Source: Pseudoalteromonas sp. MMG010 (GTDB taxonomy: Bacteria > Pseudomonadota > Gammaproteobacteria > Enterobacterales > Alteromonadaceae). From it: a stretch of 64,000 bases of DNA. Under the pieces are notes generated by a model that worked only from the letters and a program-made list of their open reading frames with translations, had not been told where the DNA came from and did no database searches. Positions within the stretch are counted from its first letter, which is position 1. Each line of letters opens with the position of its first letter. The stretch spans positions 20,229-84,228 of the forward strand of contig NZ_JAGJEG010000014.1 in NCBI RefSeq assembly GCF_018100905.1, given 5' to 3'. A program made the position numbers and the translations under genes. Shown in pieces: positions 1 through 8,253 of this stretch.

Positions 1-131
1 AATTATCACCTAAATAGAGTTTTAAATATAGGTAAATATATATCCAGTAAAATAACAATAGATTGAATATTCTGGTCTAGTTGAATTGGACACTTTAATT
101 TTGGATAATACTATCCACTATAGACGCGGAT

Positions 132-380
132 ATGAATACAAAACGTCAATACAAAACTTATACAAATGAATTTAAAACAGGTGCGTTAGCATTAGTTAGT
201 GAGTAAGGTTATACCATTCAGGAAGTCGTATCTGCTTTCGGCATAATCAACAGGTTACTTTACAGTTGGAAACAGAAGGCAGAAGAGCAAGCAAATTCAT
301 CTGTTAATCCTGATGAACGAGTTGAATTACTAGCGCTTCGCAAAAAAGTTAAACATCTCTGTATGGAGAAAGAATACTAA
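132..380 (+). pseudogene. IS3-family transposase OrfA, broken by stops
   Basis: Reading from the ATG at 132 gives MNTKRQYKTYTNEFKTGALA and continues as a helix-turn-helix transposase N-terminus. A TAA at 204-206 stops it after 24 residues. The same frame then continues through YTIQEVVSAFGI, LYSWKQKAEEQ and a leucine-rich stretch to MEKEY, where a second TAA stands at about 378. This order (HTH followed by a leucine-zipper-like segment) is normal for IS3-family OrfA. Both stops fall inside otherwise conserved-looking coding sequence, so this is decay and not programmed frameshifting. Confidence 0.7.
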
Positions 381-411
381 AAAGGCCATTGCCTTCTTCG
401 TGAAAGAAATG

Positions 412-1140
412 AAGTAAAGTTTCGATATATTAGAGCAAGCCATTCTAAATACTCGATAAAACTACTTTGTAATACTCTGCAAGTGAACCGCAGTGCATTT
501 TATGATTGCCAGAACGACTAGCTAAAATTATCAGTGAAGAAGAGCTTAATATGTATCGTACAGCTCGGTAATTATTTAAGCGTAGCCGTGATAGCTTAGG
601 CTCTCGTCAATTGTGTGAAAACTAAAGTAGCAGGCTTTAAAGTTGGTTGATACCGTAGGCGTAGCATTATACCAAGTCGAAATTGGTGGTGAAGAAATGT
701 CAAGCTTATAAAGTAACAATAAAGCGTAAATACAGTAATAGCGTAGCTGATAATGTTTTAAAACAACAATTTAATCCAACTCATGAAAATATAGTATGGG
801 CAAGTGATGTAATCTACTTAAGAACAAATCAAGGCTGGATGTATCTAGCGGTTGTTATGGATTTATATTCTCGACGAGTTATTAGATGGTCTATATCTAA
901 GAGTATGACGGTTGATTTGGTTGAGCGTGCATTGCAAATAGCGATTAACATCAGAGTAAGGCTCTCAATAAATTAGTGTGCGGGTTTTAGTTGTTTATAT
1001 AATGAACGCTATTGGTGAATGGTTGTTGGGTATTGTTTATTTAACACGTAGTACGGTGAAAGTAGATTTGAAGAATATTATTACAATCATGAGTGACTGT
1101 ATAAACACTCGGCAATTTAACGCCTATTAATTATGAGCAA
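412..1140 (+). pseudogene. IS3-family transposase OrfB, degenerate
   Basis: An OrfB-like start (VKFRYIRASHSKYSIKLLC) appears at about 417. The longest intact piece is 683-976, which carries the start of the DDE integrase domain: NPTHENIVWASDVIYLRTN, with the first catalytic Asp in the SDVIYL segment, followed by LAVVMDLYSRRVIRWS. After 976 the frame is lost. Traces of the C-terminal DDE region (NAIGEWLLG-like, then a segment near NTRQFNAY) can be followed to about 1130. Internal stops and frame shifts make it non-functional. Confidence 0.7.
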
Positions 1141-1212
1141 ATTACAAAGTTAGGTGTCCGATTGGGCTTGGACAGAGTCGTTGTCAACTAGACATAATAT
1201 TCGGAAAGTTAA

Positions 1213-1284
1213 CGTCAAATTACAATTAAAAAATATAGAGGTGAAGACGTGTTTTTAGGTGTATTACTTGGACAAATTAGATGA
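1213..1284 (+). pseudogene. 3' stub of an interrupted gene, probably a glycosyltransferase
   Basis: A short open frame after the IS remnant ends KKYRGEDVFLGVLLGQIR and stops at a TGA (1282-1284) that overlaps the ATG of the next gene (ATGA at 1281-1284). Such a 4-base overlap is typical of translationally coupled genes in polysaccharide operons, which suggests a real C-terminus. The EDVFxG motif resembles the end of beta-1,3-galactosyltransferase-type (GT31-like) proteins, but the match is short. An in-frame TAA at 1210-1212 and the IS just upstream show that the rest of the gene is missing here. Identity is tentative. Confidence 0.4.
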
Positions 1285-2435
1285 ATAAATATATCAGTGT
1301 TAGTTTTTTTTGGGGTTTCTCCTTGCTTTTTATAAGTTCTTATAGTTATTTTTTGAGTCTCACCTTCATTATTCTATCATTTCCGCTTGTACATCATTTA
1401 CGTATTGATTTTTTAGCTTGTATTTATTTTGTTTTTACATTGTCTTATATACAAAGTGCTTTTATTCCTCAATCAGACTCTATTAGTTATTTGTATTACT
1501 TTGAGCATTTATCTTATGAAAATAACATCGGGGGGCTAAAGGATTTAAATGTTGGATATTATTCATTAAATTTTTTGGGAAGACTTTTTTTTGATAAAGA
1601 AAACTTTTTTTTCATTAATAGTATGTTTCTTTATTCAATGTTACTTTTCCTAATTCATCGCTTAGATAAACAACTTATTTTACTATTGTTTATATTAGTA
1701 TGTTTTCTTGGTTTTATTAATAATATAAATTTTTTAATTAGACAATATTATTCATCAATAATCTTATTAATTGCCTTTTCATGTGGTACTGATTTTAAAA
1801 GGAGTTGTTTAGTAAGAGGTATACTCTATATTGTTGCATTATCTTTTCATTTGAGTGCAGTATTATTTATGCCTGTCACCCTTCGGAAAGTCAGAGAGAA
1901 AATTTTAAATAATTGGTTTAAATTAATCATTATCTCCATTGCTATATCACTTGTATTTAACATTTCTTTTTTACATTATTTATATACTTTTTCAGATGTT
2001 TTTCCTCTTTTTGAGAAGCTAAGGTATTATCAAAGTATTGTTAATATCACTCCTGTAGCTCCGCACCGACTAGCAATAAATATTCTTCTATTTTTATTTT
2101 TAATGGGAGTTAATATAAAGCATTTATCCGAAAGGGATAAGATTTTTCAGGCTTTATTGATATACTCTATGATCTTATATATCAGTACATCTGGAGTTAG
2201 TGTACTTGCATCTAGGCTGGGGTTTTTTATTGAGTTTTTTTTAGGAGTATTTGTTTATATACCCTTAAAATACCGGGACAAATATTCATTCTTTACTATC
2301 AAATTTAACCCTTTGGTTATGATTTGGCTGTATGTGTTTTTACAGGCGATATATTGGGGCAGTATGAATGAAAAATCACATACCATAAAATATTTCAATG
2401 GTGAATTATTATCATCAGGATGGTTTTTGTTGTGA
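1281..2435 (+). CDS. EpsG/Wzy-like polysaccharide polymerase membrane protein
   Basis: A 384-residue, strongly hydrophobic protein with about ten membrane-spanning stretches. It carries an acidic periplasmic-type loop around residues 62-82 (PQSDSISYLYYFEHL) and an N-x-x-F-x-x-RQ-Y-Y segment at about 150-157 (NFLIRQYYSS). This layout is characteristic of the EpsG family, which are Wzy-like enzymes that polymerise lipid-linked repeat units at the inner membrane. Its ATG overlaps the stop of the upstream stub, so it was probably co-transcribed with that gene. It is very AT-rich, as are the next genes, which is common in transferred O-antigen and capsule loci. The family call is by architecture; substrate and linkage cannot be read from sequence. 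Confidence 0.7.
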   Translation: MNKYISVSFFWGFSLLFISSYSYFLSLTFIILSFPLVHHLRIDFLACIYFVFTLSYIQSAFIPQSDSISYLYYFEHLSYENNIGGLKDLNVGYYSLNFLGRLFFDKENFFFINSMFLYSMLLFLIHRLDKQLILLLFILVCFLGFINNINFLIRQYYSSIILLIAFSCGTDFKRSCLVRGILYIVALSFHLSAVLFMPVTLRKVREKILNNWFKLIIISIAISLVFNISFLHYLYTFSDVFPLFEKLRYYQSIVNITPVAPHRLAINILLFLFLMGVNIKHLSERDKIFQALLIYSMILYISTSGVSVLASRLGFFIEFFLGVFVYIPLKYRDKYSFFTIKFNPLVMIWLYVFLQAIYWGSMNEKSHTIKYFNGELLSSGWFLL

Positions 2436-2499
2436 TGATGTTTTTTAGGGTTTTTTAATATTAAAAATAATTTAAATTAATTATGTAGGTTTGCTTAGA

Positions 2500-3420
2500 A
2501 TGAATATTTCGGTAATTATCCCAAATTATAAACGTATTTTTGAATTAAAACGTTGTATTAACAGTGTATTCAAGCAGAACTTTAATGGGAAAGTTGAAGT
2601 GCTTGTCGTCGATGATTTTTCTCCAAATGTCGATGAAATAATGAAAGAGTTAAACAACTTAATTGTTCCTAATAATTTTGTTTTTAAAACTATTTTCCAT
2701 TCAAAAAATAAAAATGCTTCAGCTGCTCGAAATACAGGTATACAAAAAGCAACTGGAGAGTTTGTTGCACTACTTGATTCCGATGATCAATGGCCTATTG
2801 ATTATTTAAAACATCAATATGAATTTCATGAGAGTTTAAATGAAAAATCATTTAGTTATAGCTTTACTAAAAATATAACTGACGAAGGATGTTGGATTAA
2901 ACCTGATTTCCCTTTTGAGTCAAATAAATACTCTATAGGTGAGTATATTTTTCTTAAAAAACAATCGTTACAAACAAGTGGTTTATTTGGTAGATTAGAC
3001 AGTTTTAAAAAAAATTTATTTGATGAACGTCTAAAGTCATTTCAAGACTATTCTTTTTGTATAAACGCTGACTATAATGGTTTTTCTTTTGTATTGAATA
3101 GGGATGTTACTGTGGACCGTTACATTTCCTTGAAAGATAATGGAGATCATGTCGGAAGGAAAGTGGACCCTAATTATTTAGATTTTTGGTTGACAGAGCA
3201 CTTTGATAAGATGAGTTCGTCTGCTGTTTCTGCATACAAAGTTAGGAATCTTGAATTTTATGATTTGAGTTTTCTTGCTTATCTTCGAAAACTTTTTAAT
3301 GAATGTAATAAAAAGACTTACTCCTTAGTAATTGAAGCTATTCTGAAGTGTTTTTTTAAAAAAATCTATAGATTTAAATTTTTTATTAAATGTAGAATTT
3401 TAATTAAAAATTTATTTTAA
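2500..3420 (+). CDS. Glycosyltransferase family 2 (GT-A)
   Basis: This 306-residue enzyme has a classic GT-A nucleotide-sugar domain. The first strand MNISVIIPNYKR sits at the very N-terminus, VVDDFSP follows at about 36-42, an NTGI segment at about 78-81, and the metal-binding DSDD motif at about 93-96. It should add one sugar to a lipid-linked repeat unit on the cytoplasmic face of the membrane. I chose the ATG at 2500, not the TTG at 2491, because family members begin within a few residues of the SVIIP strand. The C-terminus is lysine-rich and hydrophobic (FFKKIYRFKFFIK), probably membrane-associated. It belongs to the same AT-rich operon as the EpsG-like gene. Donor and acceptor sugars are unknown. 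Confidence 0.85.
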   Translation: MNISVIIPNYKRIFELKRCINSVFKQNFNGKVEVLVVDDFSPNVDEIMKELNNLIVPNNFVFKTIFHSKNKNASAARNTGIQKATGEFVALLDSDDQWPIDYLKHQYEFHESLNEKSFSYSFTKNITDEGCWIKPDFPFESNKYSIGEYIFLKKQSLQTSGLFGRLDSFKKNLFDERLKSFQDYSFCINADYNGFSFVLNRDVTVDRYISLKDNGDHVGRKVDPNYLDFWLTEHFDKMSSSAVSAYKVRNLEFYDLSFLAYLRKLFNECNKKTYSLVIEAILKCFFKKIYRFKFFIKCRILIKNLF

Positions 3421-3458
3421 TTAACAGGTTTAAAATACCTTCTTTATAGAATTAAATT

Positions 3459-4529
3459 ATGAGATTACTTTTTTCAGAGAATGAGCAGTATTATCGAGAT
3501 TTAGGTTTAGTGGATAAGCCTGGATTAGTTTATACATTTGGTGGTTGCCGATTTTATAACAAAAATAGCTTATTTTTTGATAAGTTCGATAGTTTTGTAT
3601 GTGCTTTTTATACAATGCCACATAATGTTTTACTTACATTAAAATTTAAAGAGCTAAATAAAGCCACAATATTATGTACTGATGGTGTATTTGATTTTTC
3701 TAATGCTATAGCTAATCCAATGGTTAGTAAATATGGTGTTATTATGTACCACCCTATAATACAATCTAATTTTTTATGTGTAGGTACTACCGAAAAATCT
3801 TATTTTTCAAATCAAGTTAGCTCATTTAATTATTTGCCTACAAGAGTGTTGTCAAAAAGTGATATGTTGATTTTACCAAATATAAAAAAAGTATTAATAA
3901 CAACTGCTAATACATCTTACTTTAATGACATAGAGTTTAATGCGTTGTGTAGTTTGATGCTTGATACACTCAAAGTACTAATAAAAGAAAATGTACTATT
4001 TGCAGTTAGAATTTTTGATCAAAAGCTTTTAGCTTTTTTAGAGTCGAACTTACAAATAGAGTTTGAGAATGATATAGAGTTTGATTTTGAAAAAACTTTA
4101 GAGGCTTATTCTAGCGTTATAACAACGCCAAGCAGTATAGCTATTACAGCTATGTTTCATAAAAGAGCTGTAGGGTTATTGGTTTATAGGGATAAGCCTA
4201 TGCTTTTGCAAAGTGGTTGGCTAATACCTTCAGGTACTGTTTTTGAGCAAAACCTAGAGAGCTTTTTAACACTAGAGCCACAGCGTTTAAATATTCAAAC
4301 AAATATACTTAAAACATATTTAGCGCAAGAAGGTATTACCGAACTGTTAGAAGAGCTAAGTACTTCAAGGGAGGTGATCAAAACTAATACACAAGATTAT
4401 ATAAATCAAAGCATGCTAAATATGCTTAATTCTAGTTTTAATTTTAATTTTGAATGGTGGGTTAGGAAACTGTATCTCAGATTTAAAAGTAATGGGATTA
4501 TAAAGAAAATAAGATTATATATCCGCTAA
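3459..4529 (+). CDS. Unassigned polysaccharide-locus protein, possibly a GT-B-like transferase
   Basis: I do not recognise this 356-residue protein with certainty. It has no signal peptide and no clear membrane span. The C-terminal half contains YSSVITTPSSIAITAMF followed by GLLVYRDKP and LQSGW (about residues 217-252). This resembles the donor-binding region of GT-B-fold enzymes (compare CDP-glycerol transferase or polysialyltransferase-type proteins), where a Ser/Thr-rich turn is followed by a helix and a hydrophobic strand. Its position between two glycosyltransferases and just before the Kdo genes suggests sugar transfer, perhaps of Kdo or a similar acid. That role is inferred from context only. 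Confidence 0.5.
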   Translation: MRLLFSENEQYYRDLGLVDKPGLVYTFGGCRFYNKNSLFFDKFDSFVCAFYTMPHNVLLTLKFKELNKATILCTDGVFDFSNAIANPMVSKYGVIMYHPIIQSNFLCVGTTEKSYFSNQVSSFNYLPTRVLSKSDMLILPNIKKVLITTANTSYFNDIEFNALCSLMLDTLKVLIKENVLFAVRIFDQKLLAFLESNLQIEFENDIEFDFEKTLEAYSSVITTPSSIAITAMFHKRAVGLLVYRDKPMLLQSGWLIPSGTVFEQNLESFLTLEPQRLNIQTNILKTYLAQEGITELLEELSTSREVIKTNTQDYINQSMLNMLNSSFNFNFEWWVRKLYLRFKSNGIIKKIRLYIR

Positions 4530-4551
4530 ATATACATTATATAGAGTTACC

Positions 4552-5655
4552 ATGAAGAAAATAATTCATATACAAGTTGTTCCTCAACTATCAGGAGTAC
4601 AGCAAGTTTCTTTAGATATTTTAAAAGGGTTAGGGCCTGATTTTGATAAATATATTTTGTTTGGGGGAAGGTCAGAAGATGACTCTTTTAATAAAAACTT
4701 TGAAGAATATGGAATTAAAGTAATATATGTTGAAAGTTTAGCTCGTAATATATCGCTTAAAGACATAAAGGCTTTTTGGGATTTATATGTTTTTTTTAAA
4801 ATTAATGACTTTGATATAGTGCATACTAACTCAACTAAACCAGGTATATTAGCGCGCGTAGCAGCAAAGCTTGCAGGGATAAAGCAAGTTTATCATACTG
4901 TACATGGCATCGCTTTTCACCAGCATGAGCCCCGCTTAAAAAGATTTTTTTATTATTCATTAGAAATAATATCTTCATTGTTCGGTGATCTGAACATTAC
5001 AGTTAATAAATATTATCTTAAATATTATCCGCGTCTTTTTTGTAAATCACAAGCTGTCTATAATGGCGTTGATTTTTCTAAATTAACTGTGCAAAAACGA
5101 AATTCCTCTGACTGTATTAATATAGGTTTTTTTGCACGGCTAGATCAACAAAAAGATCCTTTAACCTTTATTCATATTGTTAACCACTTGCTTGAGAATA
5201 AAATGCTACACCATAAAGTGCACTTTTACTTGGCTGGAGATGGAGAGCTGCGCGAACAATGTTTAGATTTGATAAAAAGATTAAACTTAAATAAGACAAT
5301 TACTTATGTCGGTTGGGTCTCTAATAAATCTGATTTTTTTAATGGGATTGATATTTTGTGTCAACCATCTTTATGGGAAGCATTTGGATTGAATTTAGCT
5401 GAAGCCGGCTATTTTTCTATTCCTTGTGTTGCGTCAAATGTCGAAGGCATACCTGAAGTAGTTTTACATGATAAAACAGGTATTTTATGTCCGGCACAAA
5501 ATGTAAAGTTATTTTCAGAGGCTATAGCAAAATTGGTTAATGATGCTGAATATAGGGCATTATTATCGGCGCAAGCAGCTAAGAATGTTAAAGTAAACTT
5601 TCAACAGTCAACTATGGTAAAGCATTATAAAGAATTATATTTAAATAATGAGTAA
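4552..5655 (+). CDS. Glycosyltransferase family 4 (GT-B)
   Basis: This 367-residue enzyme has two Rossmann-like halves. The N-terminal acceptor domain shows a glycine turn (QLSGVQQVSLDIL, about 12-24) and the HTNSTKPGILARVAAKLAG segment at about 91-109. The C-terminal donor domain has AVYNGVDF (168-175), GFFARLDQQKDP (about 192-203), LAGDGELR, and the EX7E pair E276/E284 within WEAFGLNLAE. These are hallmarks of retaining GT4 enzymes that use nucleotide sugars. It lies 22 bp after the unassigned gene and is the last transferase before the Kdo genes. The sugar specificity is not readable. Confidence 0.88.
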   Translation: MKKIIHIQVVPQLSGVQQVSLDILKGLGPDFDKYILFGGRSEDDSFNKNFEEYGIKVIYVESLARNISLKDIKAFWDLYVFFKINDFDIVHTNSTKPGILARVAAKLAGIKQVYHTVHGIAFHQHEPRLKRFFYYSLEIISSLFGDLNITVNKYYLKYYPRLFCKSQAVYNGVDFSKLTVQKRNSSDCINIGFFARLDQQKDPLTFIHIVNHLLENKMLHHKVHFYLAGDGELREQCLDLIKRLNLNKTITYVGWVSNKSDFFNGIDILCQPSLWEAFGLNLAEAGYFSIPCVASNVEGIPEVVLHDKTGILCPAQNVKLFSEAIAKLVNDAEYRALLSAQAAKNVKVNFQQSTMVKHYKELYLNNE

Positions 5656-5740
5656 TGCCTATTTATATTAAATAATATTTACTTAACTCCTAATGTATAA
5701 TCTAAGTCTAATTAAAGTAATCATTTAAAAGGTTTTTAAT

Positions 5741-6538
5741 ATGTTTTTAATTGCAGGTCCGTGTGTCATTGAGTCTGAAGGCTTAGTCCTTGATACTTTT
5801 GGTCATTTACAAGAAATAACAAATAAACTTGGTATTGAGTATATTGCTAAGTCTTCATTTACAAAAGCAAACCGTTCATCTGCTTCAGCATTTACTGGTC
5901 CAGGTATTGAAGAAGGCTTAAAAATTCTTCAAAAAGCCAAAGAACAATTAGGCGTTAGAGTCTTAACTGATGTTCATGATGATACTCCATTAGATGAAGT
6001 TGCATCAGTAGTTGATGTTTTACAAACACCTGCTTTTCTAGTGCGTCAAACTGGATTTATTCAACGTGTAGCTTCAATGGGGTTACCTGTCAATATCAAA
6101 AAAGGACAATGGATGCACCCTTCTGATATGGCTCCTGTTGTTGAAAAGTGTAAAGCTGTAGGTAATGAAAATATTTGGTTATGCGACAGAGGTACTAGTT
6201 TTGGTTTTGGTCAGCTTATAAATTACATGCCAGGCCTAACTATTATGAAAGAAACAGGCTGTAAAGTCGTAATGGATGCAACACATAGTGTACAAATGCC
6301 AGGAACTTTGAATGGTTCTACTGGCGGCAACCGTGTTCACGTTCCAGCTATAGCTCGTGCTGCTGTTGCTGTAGGTATTGATGGTTTATTTATGGAAACA
6401 CATCCAGATCCAGATAATGCTTTATGTGATGGACCTAATATGCTGCCTCTAGAGCACATGGAAGAAATGTTAGAAACGTTATTAGAGATAGATGAGGTTG
6501 TTCACCGCCGAAGTTTTATTGAAACTAAATTACGTTAA
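5741..6538 (+). CDS. kdsA: 3-deoxy-8-phosphooctulonate synthase, metal-dependent type
   Basis: KdsA condenses phosphoenolpyruvate with arabinose 5-phosphate to give Kdo 8-phosphate in the cytoplasm. The 265-residue protein has the family segments KSSFTKANRSS (about 37-47), GPGIEEGL, LTDVHD, PAFLVRQT, DATHSVQ and ETHPDPD. The N-terminus reads FLIAGPCVIES. Cys8, His182, Glu219 and Asp230 match, with a constant offset of 3, the metal ligands known in Aquifex KdsA (Cys11, His185, Glu222, Asp233). The E. coli enzyme has Asn at the Cys position and needs no metal. The gene heads a tight kdsA-kdsB-kdsD run after an 85-bp gap, suggesting a dedicated Kdo supply for the surface glycan. Confidence 0.93.
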   Translation: MFLIAGPCVIESEGLVLDTFGHLQEITNKLGIEYIAKSSFTKANRSSASAFTGPGIEEGLKILQKAKEQLGVRVLTDVHDDTPLDEVASVVDVLQTPAFLVRQTGFIQRVASMGLPVNIKKGQWMHPSDMAPVVEKCKAVGNENIWLCDRGTSFGFGQLINYMPGLTIMKETGCKVVMDATHSVQMPGTLNGSTGGNRVHVPAIARAAVAVGIDGLFMETHPDPDNALCDGPNMLPLEHMEEMLETLLEIDEVVHRRSFIETKLR

Positions 6539-6563
6539 TTATCCTATTTTATAGTTGTATTAA

Positions 6564-7337
6564 ATGACTCTTGAAAATATAAAAGTAGTGATCCCTGCTA
6601 GGTATTCATCTACTCGTTTACCTGGTAAACCCTTATTACAAATTAAACAAAAACCTATTTTTTGGCATGTGGTTCAACGCTGTTTAGAAGCTGGATTTAA
6701 AATTTCTGATATTCACGTTGCGACAGATGACATTAGAATAGTTAACGAAGCTACTCATTTGAATATACCTATTATTATGACCTCTACAGAGCATGAAAGT
6801 GGCAGTGATAGAATTAATGAAGTTGCAGAAAAAGAAGGTTGGTCAGAGGAAACTGTTGTTTTAAATGTACAGGGAGATGAGCCTTTAATCCCAGTAACAT
6901 TAATCAAGGAATTATCGGCTTTTACACTAAGTAATCCGGAATTTTTAATAACGACGGCAGTTAAGCAGGTTAATTCTTATAATGACTACATTAACCCTAA
7001 TATCGTTAAAGCCATCTTAGGTGAAAAAGGGCGGGCATTATATTTTACTAGATCGCCAGCTCCTTTGTGTAGAGATAATCATAATAACCTATCCCTTGCT
7101 TATAAACATGTTGGGATTTATGCATATACAGTTGCATCATTAAGGAGGTTTTGTTCTTATCCAGAAGCTCCTTTAGAGAAATATGAAAAACTAGAGCAAT
7201 TAAGGGCATTAAGTCACGGTATGAGCGTGGGCGCTTTTATTTTTGATGGCAATATAGAGCATGGTGTAGATACTATTTCTGATTATGAAAGAATCAAAAG
7301 TTTAATAGAAAATGAAAATTATGATACAAGCAATTGA
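6564..7337 (+). CDS. kdsB: CMP-Kdo synthetase (3-deoxy-manno-octulosonate cytidylyltransferase)
   Basis: KdsB activates Kdo with CTP to give CMP-Kdo, the donor for Kdo transferases. The 257-residue protein begins with the nucleotidyltransferase signature VVIPARYSSTRLPGKPL (about 8-24), then HVATDD, the GSDRINEV segment, VLNVQGDEPLI (about 97-107, Mg-binding Asp), YFTRSPAP, YKHVGIYAY and LEKYEKLEQLRAL. All are standard for KdsB, and the length is normal (about 250). It starts 25 bp after kdsA and overlaps the start of kdsD by 26 bp, so the three are almost certainly co-transcribed. Confidence 0.93.
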   Translation: MTLENIKVVIPARYSSTRLPGKPLLQIKQKPIFWHVVQRCLEAGFKISDIHVATDDIRIVNEATHLNIPIIMTSTEHESGSDRINEVAEKEGWSEETVVLNVQGDEPLIPVTLIKELSAFTLSNPEFLITTAVKQVNSYNDYINPNIVKAILGEKGRALYFTRSPAPLCRDNHNNLSLAYKHVGIYAYTVASLRRFCSYPEAPLEKYEKLEQLRALSHGMSVGAFIFDGNIEHGVDTISDYERIKSLIENENYDTSN

Positions 7338-8253
7338 AACCGCGAAAGAAGTAATCAATATTGAAGTGGCAGGCTTAAAACACATGTCTACCAATTTAGG
7401 AAATGATTTTTCACAAGCTGTTAGTACTATTATTGACACTAAAGGCAGGGTTATTATTTGTGGAATGGGGAAATCAGGACTAATTGGAAAAAAAATTGTA
7501 GCTTCTTTAGCCAGTACAGGAACGCCTAGTTTTTTTATGCATCCTGGAGAAGCTTTTCATGGTGACCTTGGTATGGTAAAGCCTGAAGATATTTTTATTG
7601 CTATTTCAAACTCAGGTGAGACAGATGAAGTATTAAAGTTACTACCATTTTTGAATGATAATGAGAATTTCATTATTGGGATGACAGGTGATGCAGACTC
7701 TACTTTAGCAAAGCATTCTCATTGCCATTTGAATGTTGCTGTTCCTAAAGAAGCTTGTCCCTTACAACTTGCCCCAACTTCCTCTACAACAGCAGCTCTA
7801 GTGATGGGGGATGCTTTAACTGTCGCTCTTATGGAGGAACGAAATTTTAAACCAGAAAATTTTGCTCGTTTTCACCCTGGAGGTAGTTTAGGACGGCGTT
7901 TATTAAGTAAAGTCAAAGATGAAATGGTCAATGAAAATTTACCGGTAGTTTCATCTGATGCGCCTTTGTTAGATGTAATCAATACTATTTCTAGCGGTAA
8001 GTTAGGAATAGCACTTGTTAAAAATAAAACACTTATTAATGCGATTATTACTGATGGAGACTTAAGACGAGCGATGGAGAAATATGGTAAAAATGTCTTT
8101 GATTTAAAAGCTTCAGATATTGCGACTATAAATCCACTTAGTACAACTTCTGATAGTAGCTATCAGCTTGCTTTTGAACTGATGCATGAGAAAGGCATAA
8201 GCTCATTGGTTGTAAAAGAAAGTGAAAACATAGTTGGTGTTTTAAAGATTTAA
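7312..8253 (+). CDS. kdsD: D-arabinose 5-phosphate isomerase (KdsD/KpsF family)
   Basis: This enzyme converts ribulose 5-phosphate to arabinose 5-phosphate, the substrate of KdsA. The 313-residue protein has an N-terminal SIS sugar-isomerase domain (VIICGMGKSGLIGKKI at about 44-59, ISNSGETDE at about 98-106, CPLQLAPTSSTTA at about 153-165, FARFHPGGSLGRRL) and two C-terminal CBS segments, the first containing AIITDGDLRRAM. Catalytic features match KdsD. The ATG at 7312 lies inside kdsB; an ATG at 7321 is an alternative, and neither has a strong ribosome site. Whether this is the housekeeping isomerase or a capsule-specific KpsF copy cannot be told, but the location favours a dedicated copy. 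Confidence 0.88.
   Translation: MKIMIQAIETAKEVINIEVAGLKHMSTNLGNDFSQAVSTIIDTKGRVIICGMGKSGLIGKKIVASLASTGTPSFFMHPGEAFHGDLGMVKPEDIFIAISNSGETDEVLKLLPFLNDNENFIIGMTGDADSTLAKHSHCHLNVAVPKEACPLQLAPTSSTTAALVMGDALTVALMEERNFKPENFARFHPGGSLGRRLLSKVKDEMVNENLPVVSSDAPLLDVINTISSGKLGIALVKNKTLINAIITDGDLRRAMEKYGKNVFDLKASDIATINPLSTTSDSSYQLAFELMHEKGISSLVVKESENIVGVLKI

Larger units (their letters stand above)
79..1171 (+). mobile_element. Decayed IS3-family insertion sequence
   Basis: The element is bounded by imperfect terminal inverted repeats. The left end, at about 81-103, contains GGACACTTTAATTTTG. The right end, at about 1146-1168, reads GGACACCTAACTTTG on the opposite strand. Between them, translation shows OrfA- and OrfB-type IS3 transposase stretches in frame order, but they are broken by several stop codons and frame changes, so the copy cannot encode an active transposase. 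It lies at the left edge of the polysaccharide locus and abuts a gene stub. The family call rests on the two-ORF layout and the DDE-domain wording; the subgroup cannot be fixed from sight. Confidence 0.8.

Noticed and set aside
1..66. Open frame from the window start ending KYISSKITID and a TGA at 64-66, possibly the 3' end of a gene before the IS element
   Set aside because: Only 21 codons, AT-rich, no recognisable motif; an open frame of that length is expected by chance.
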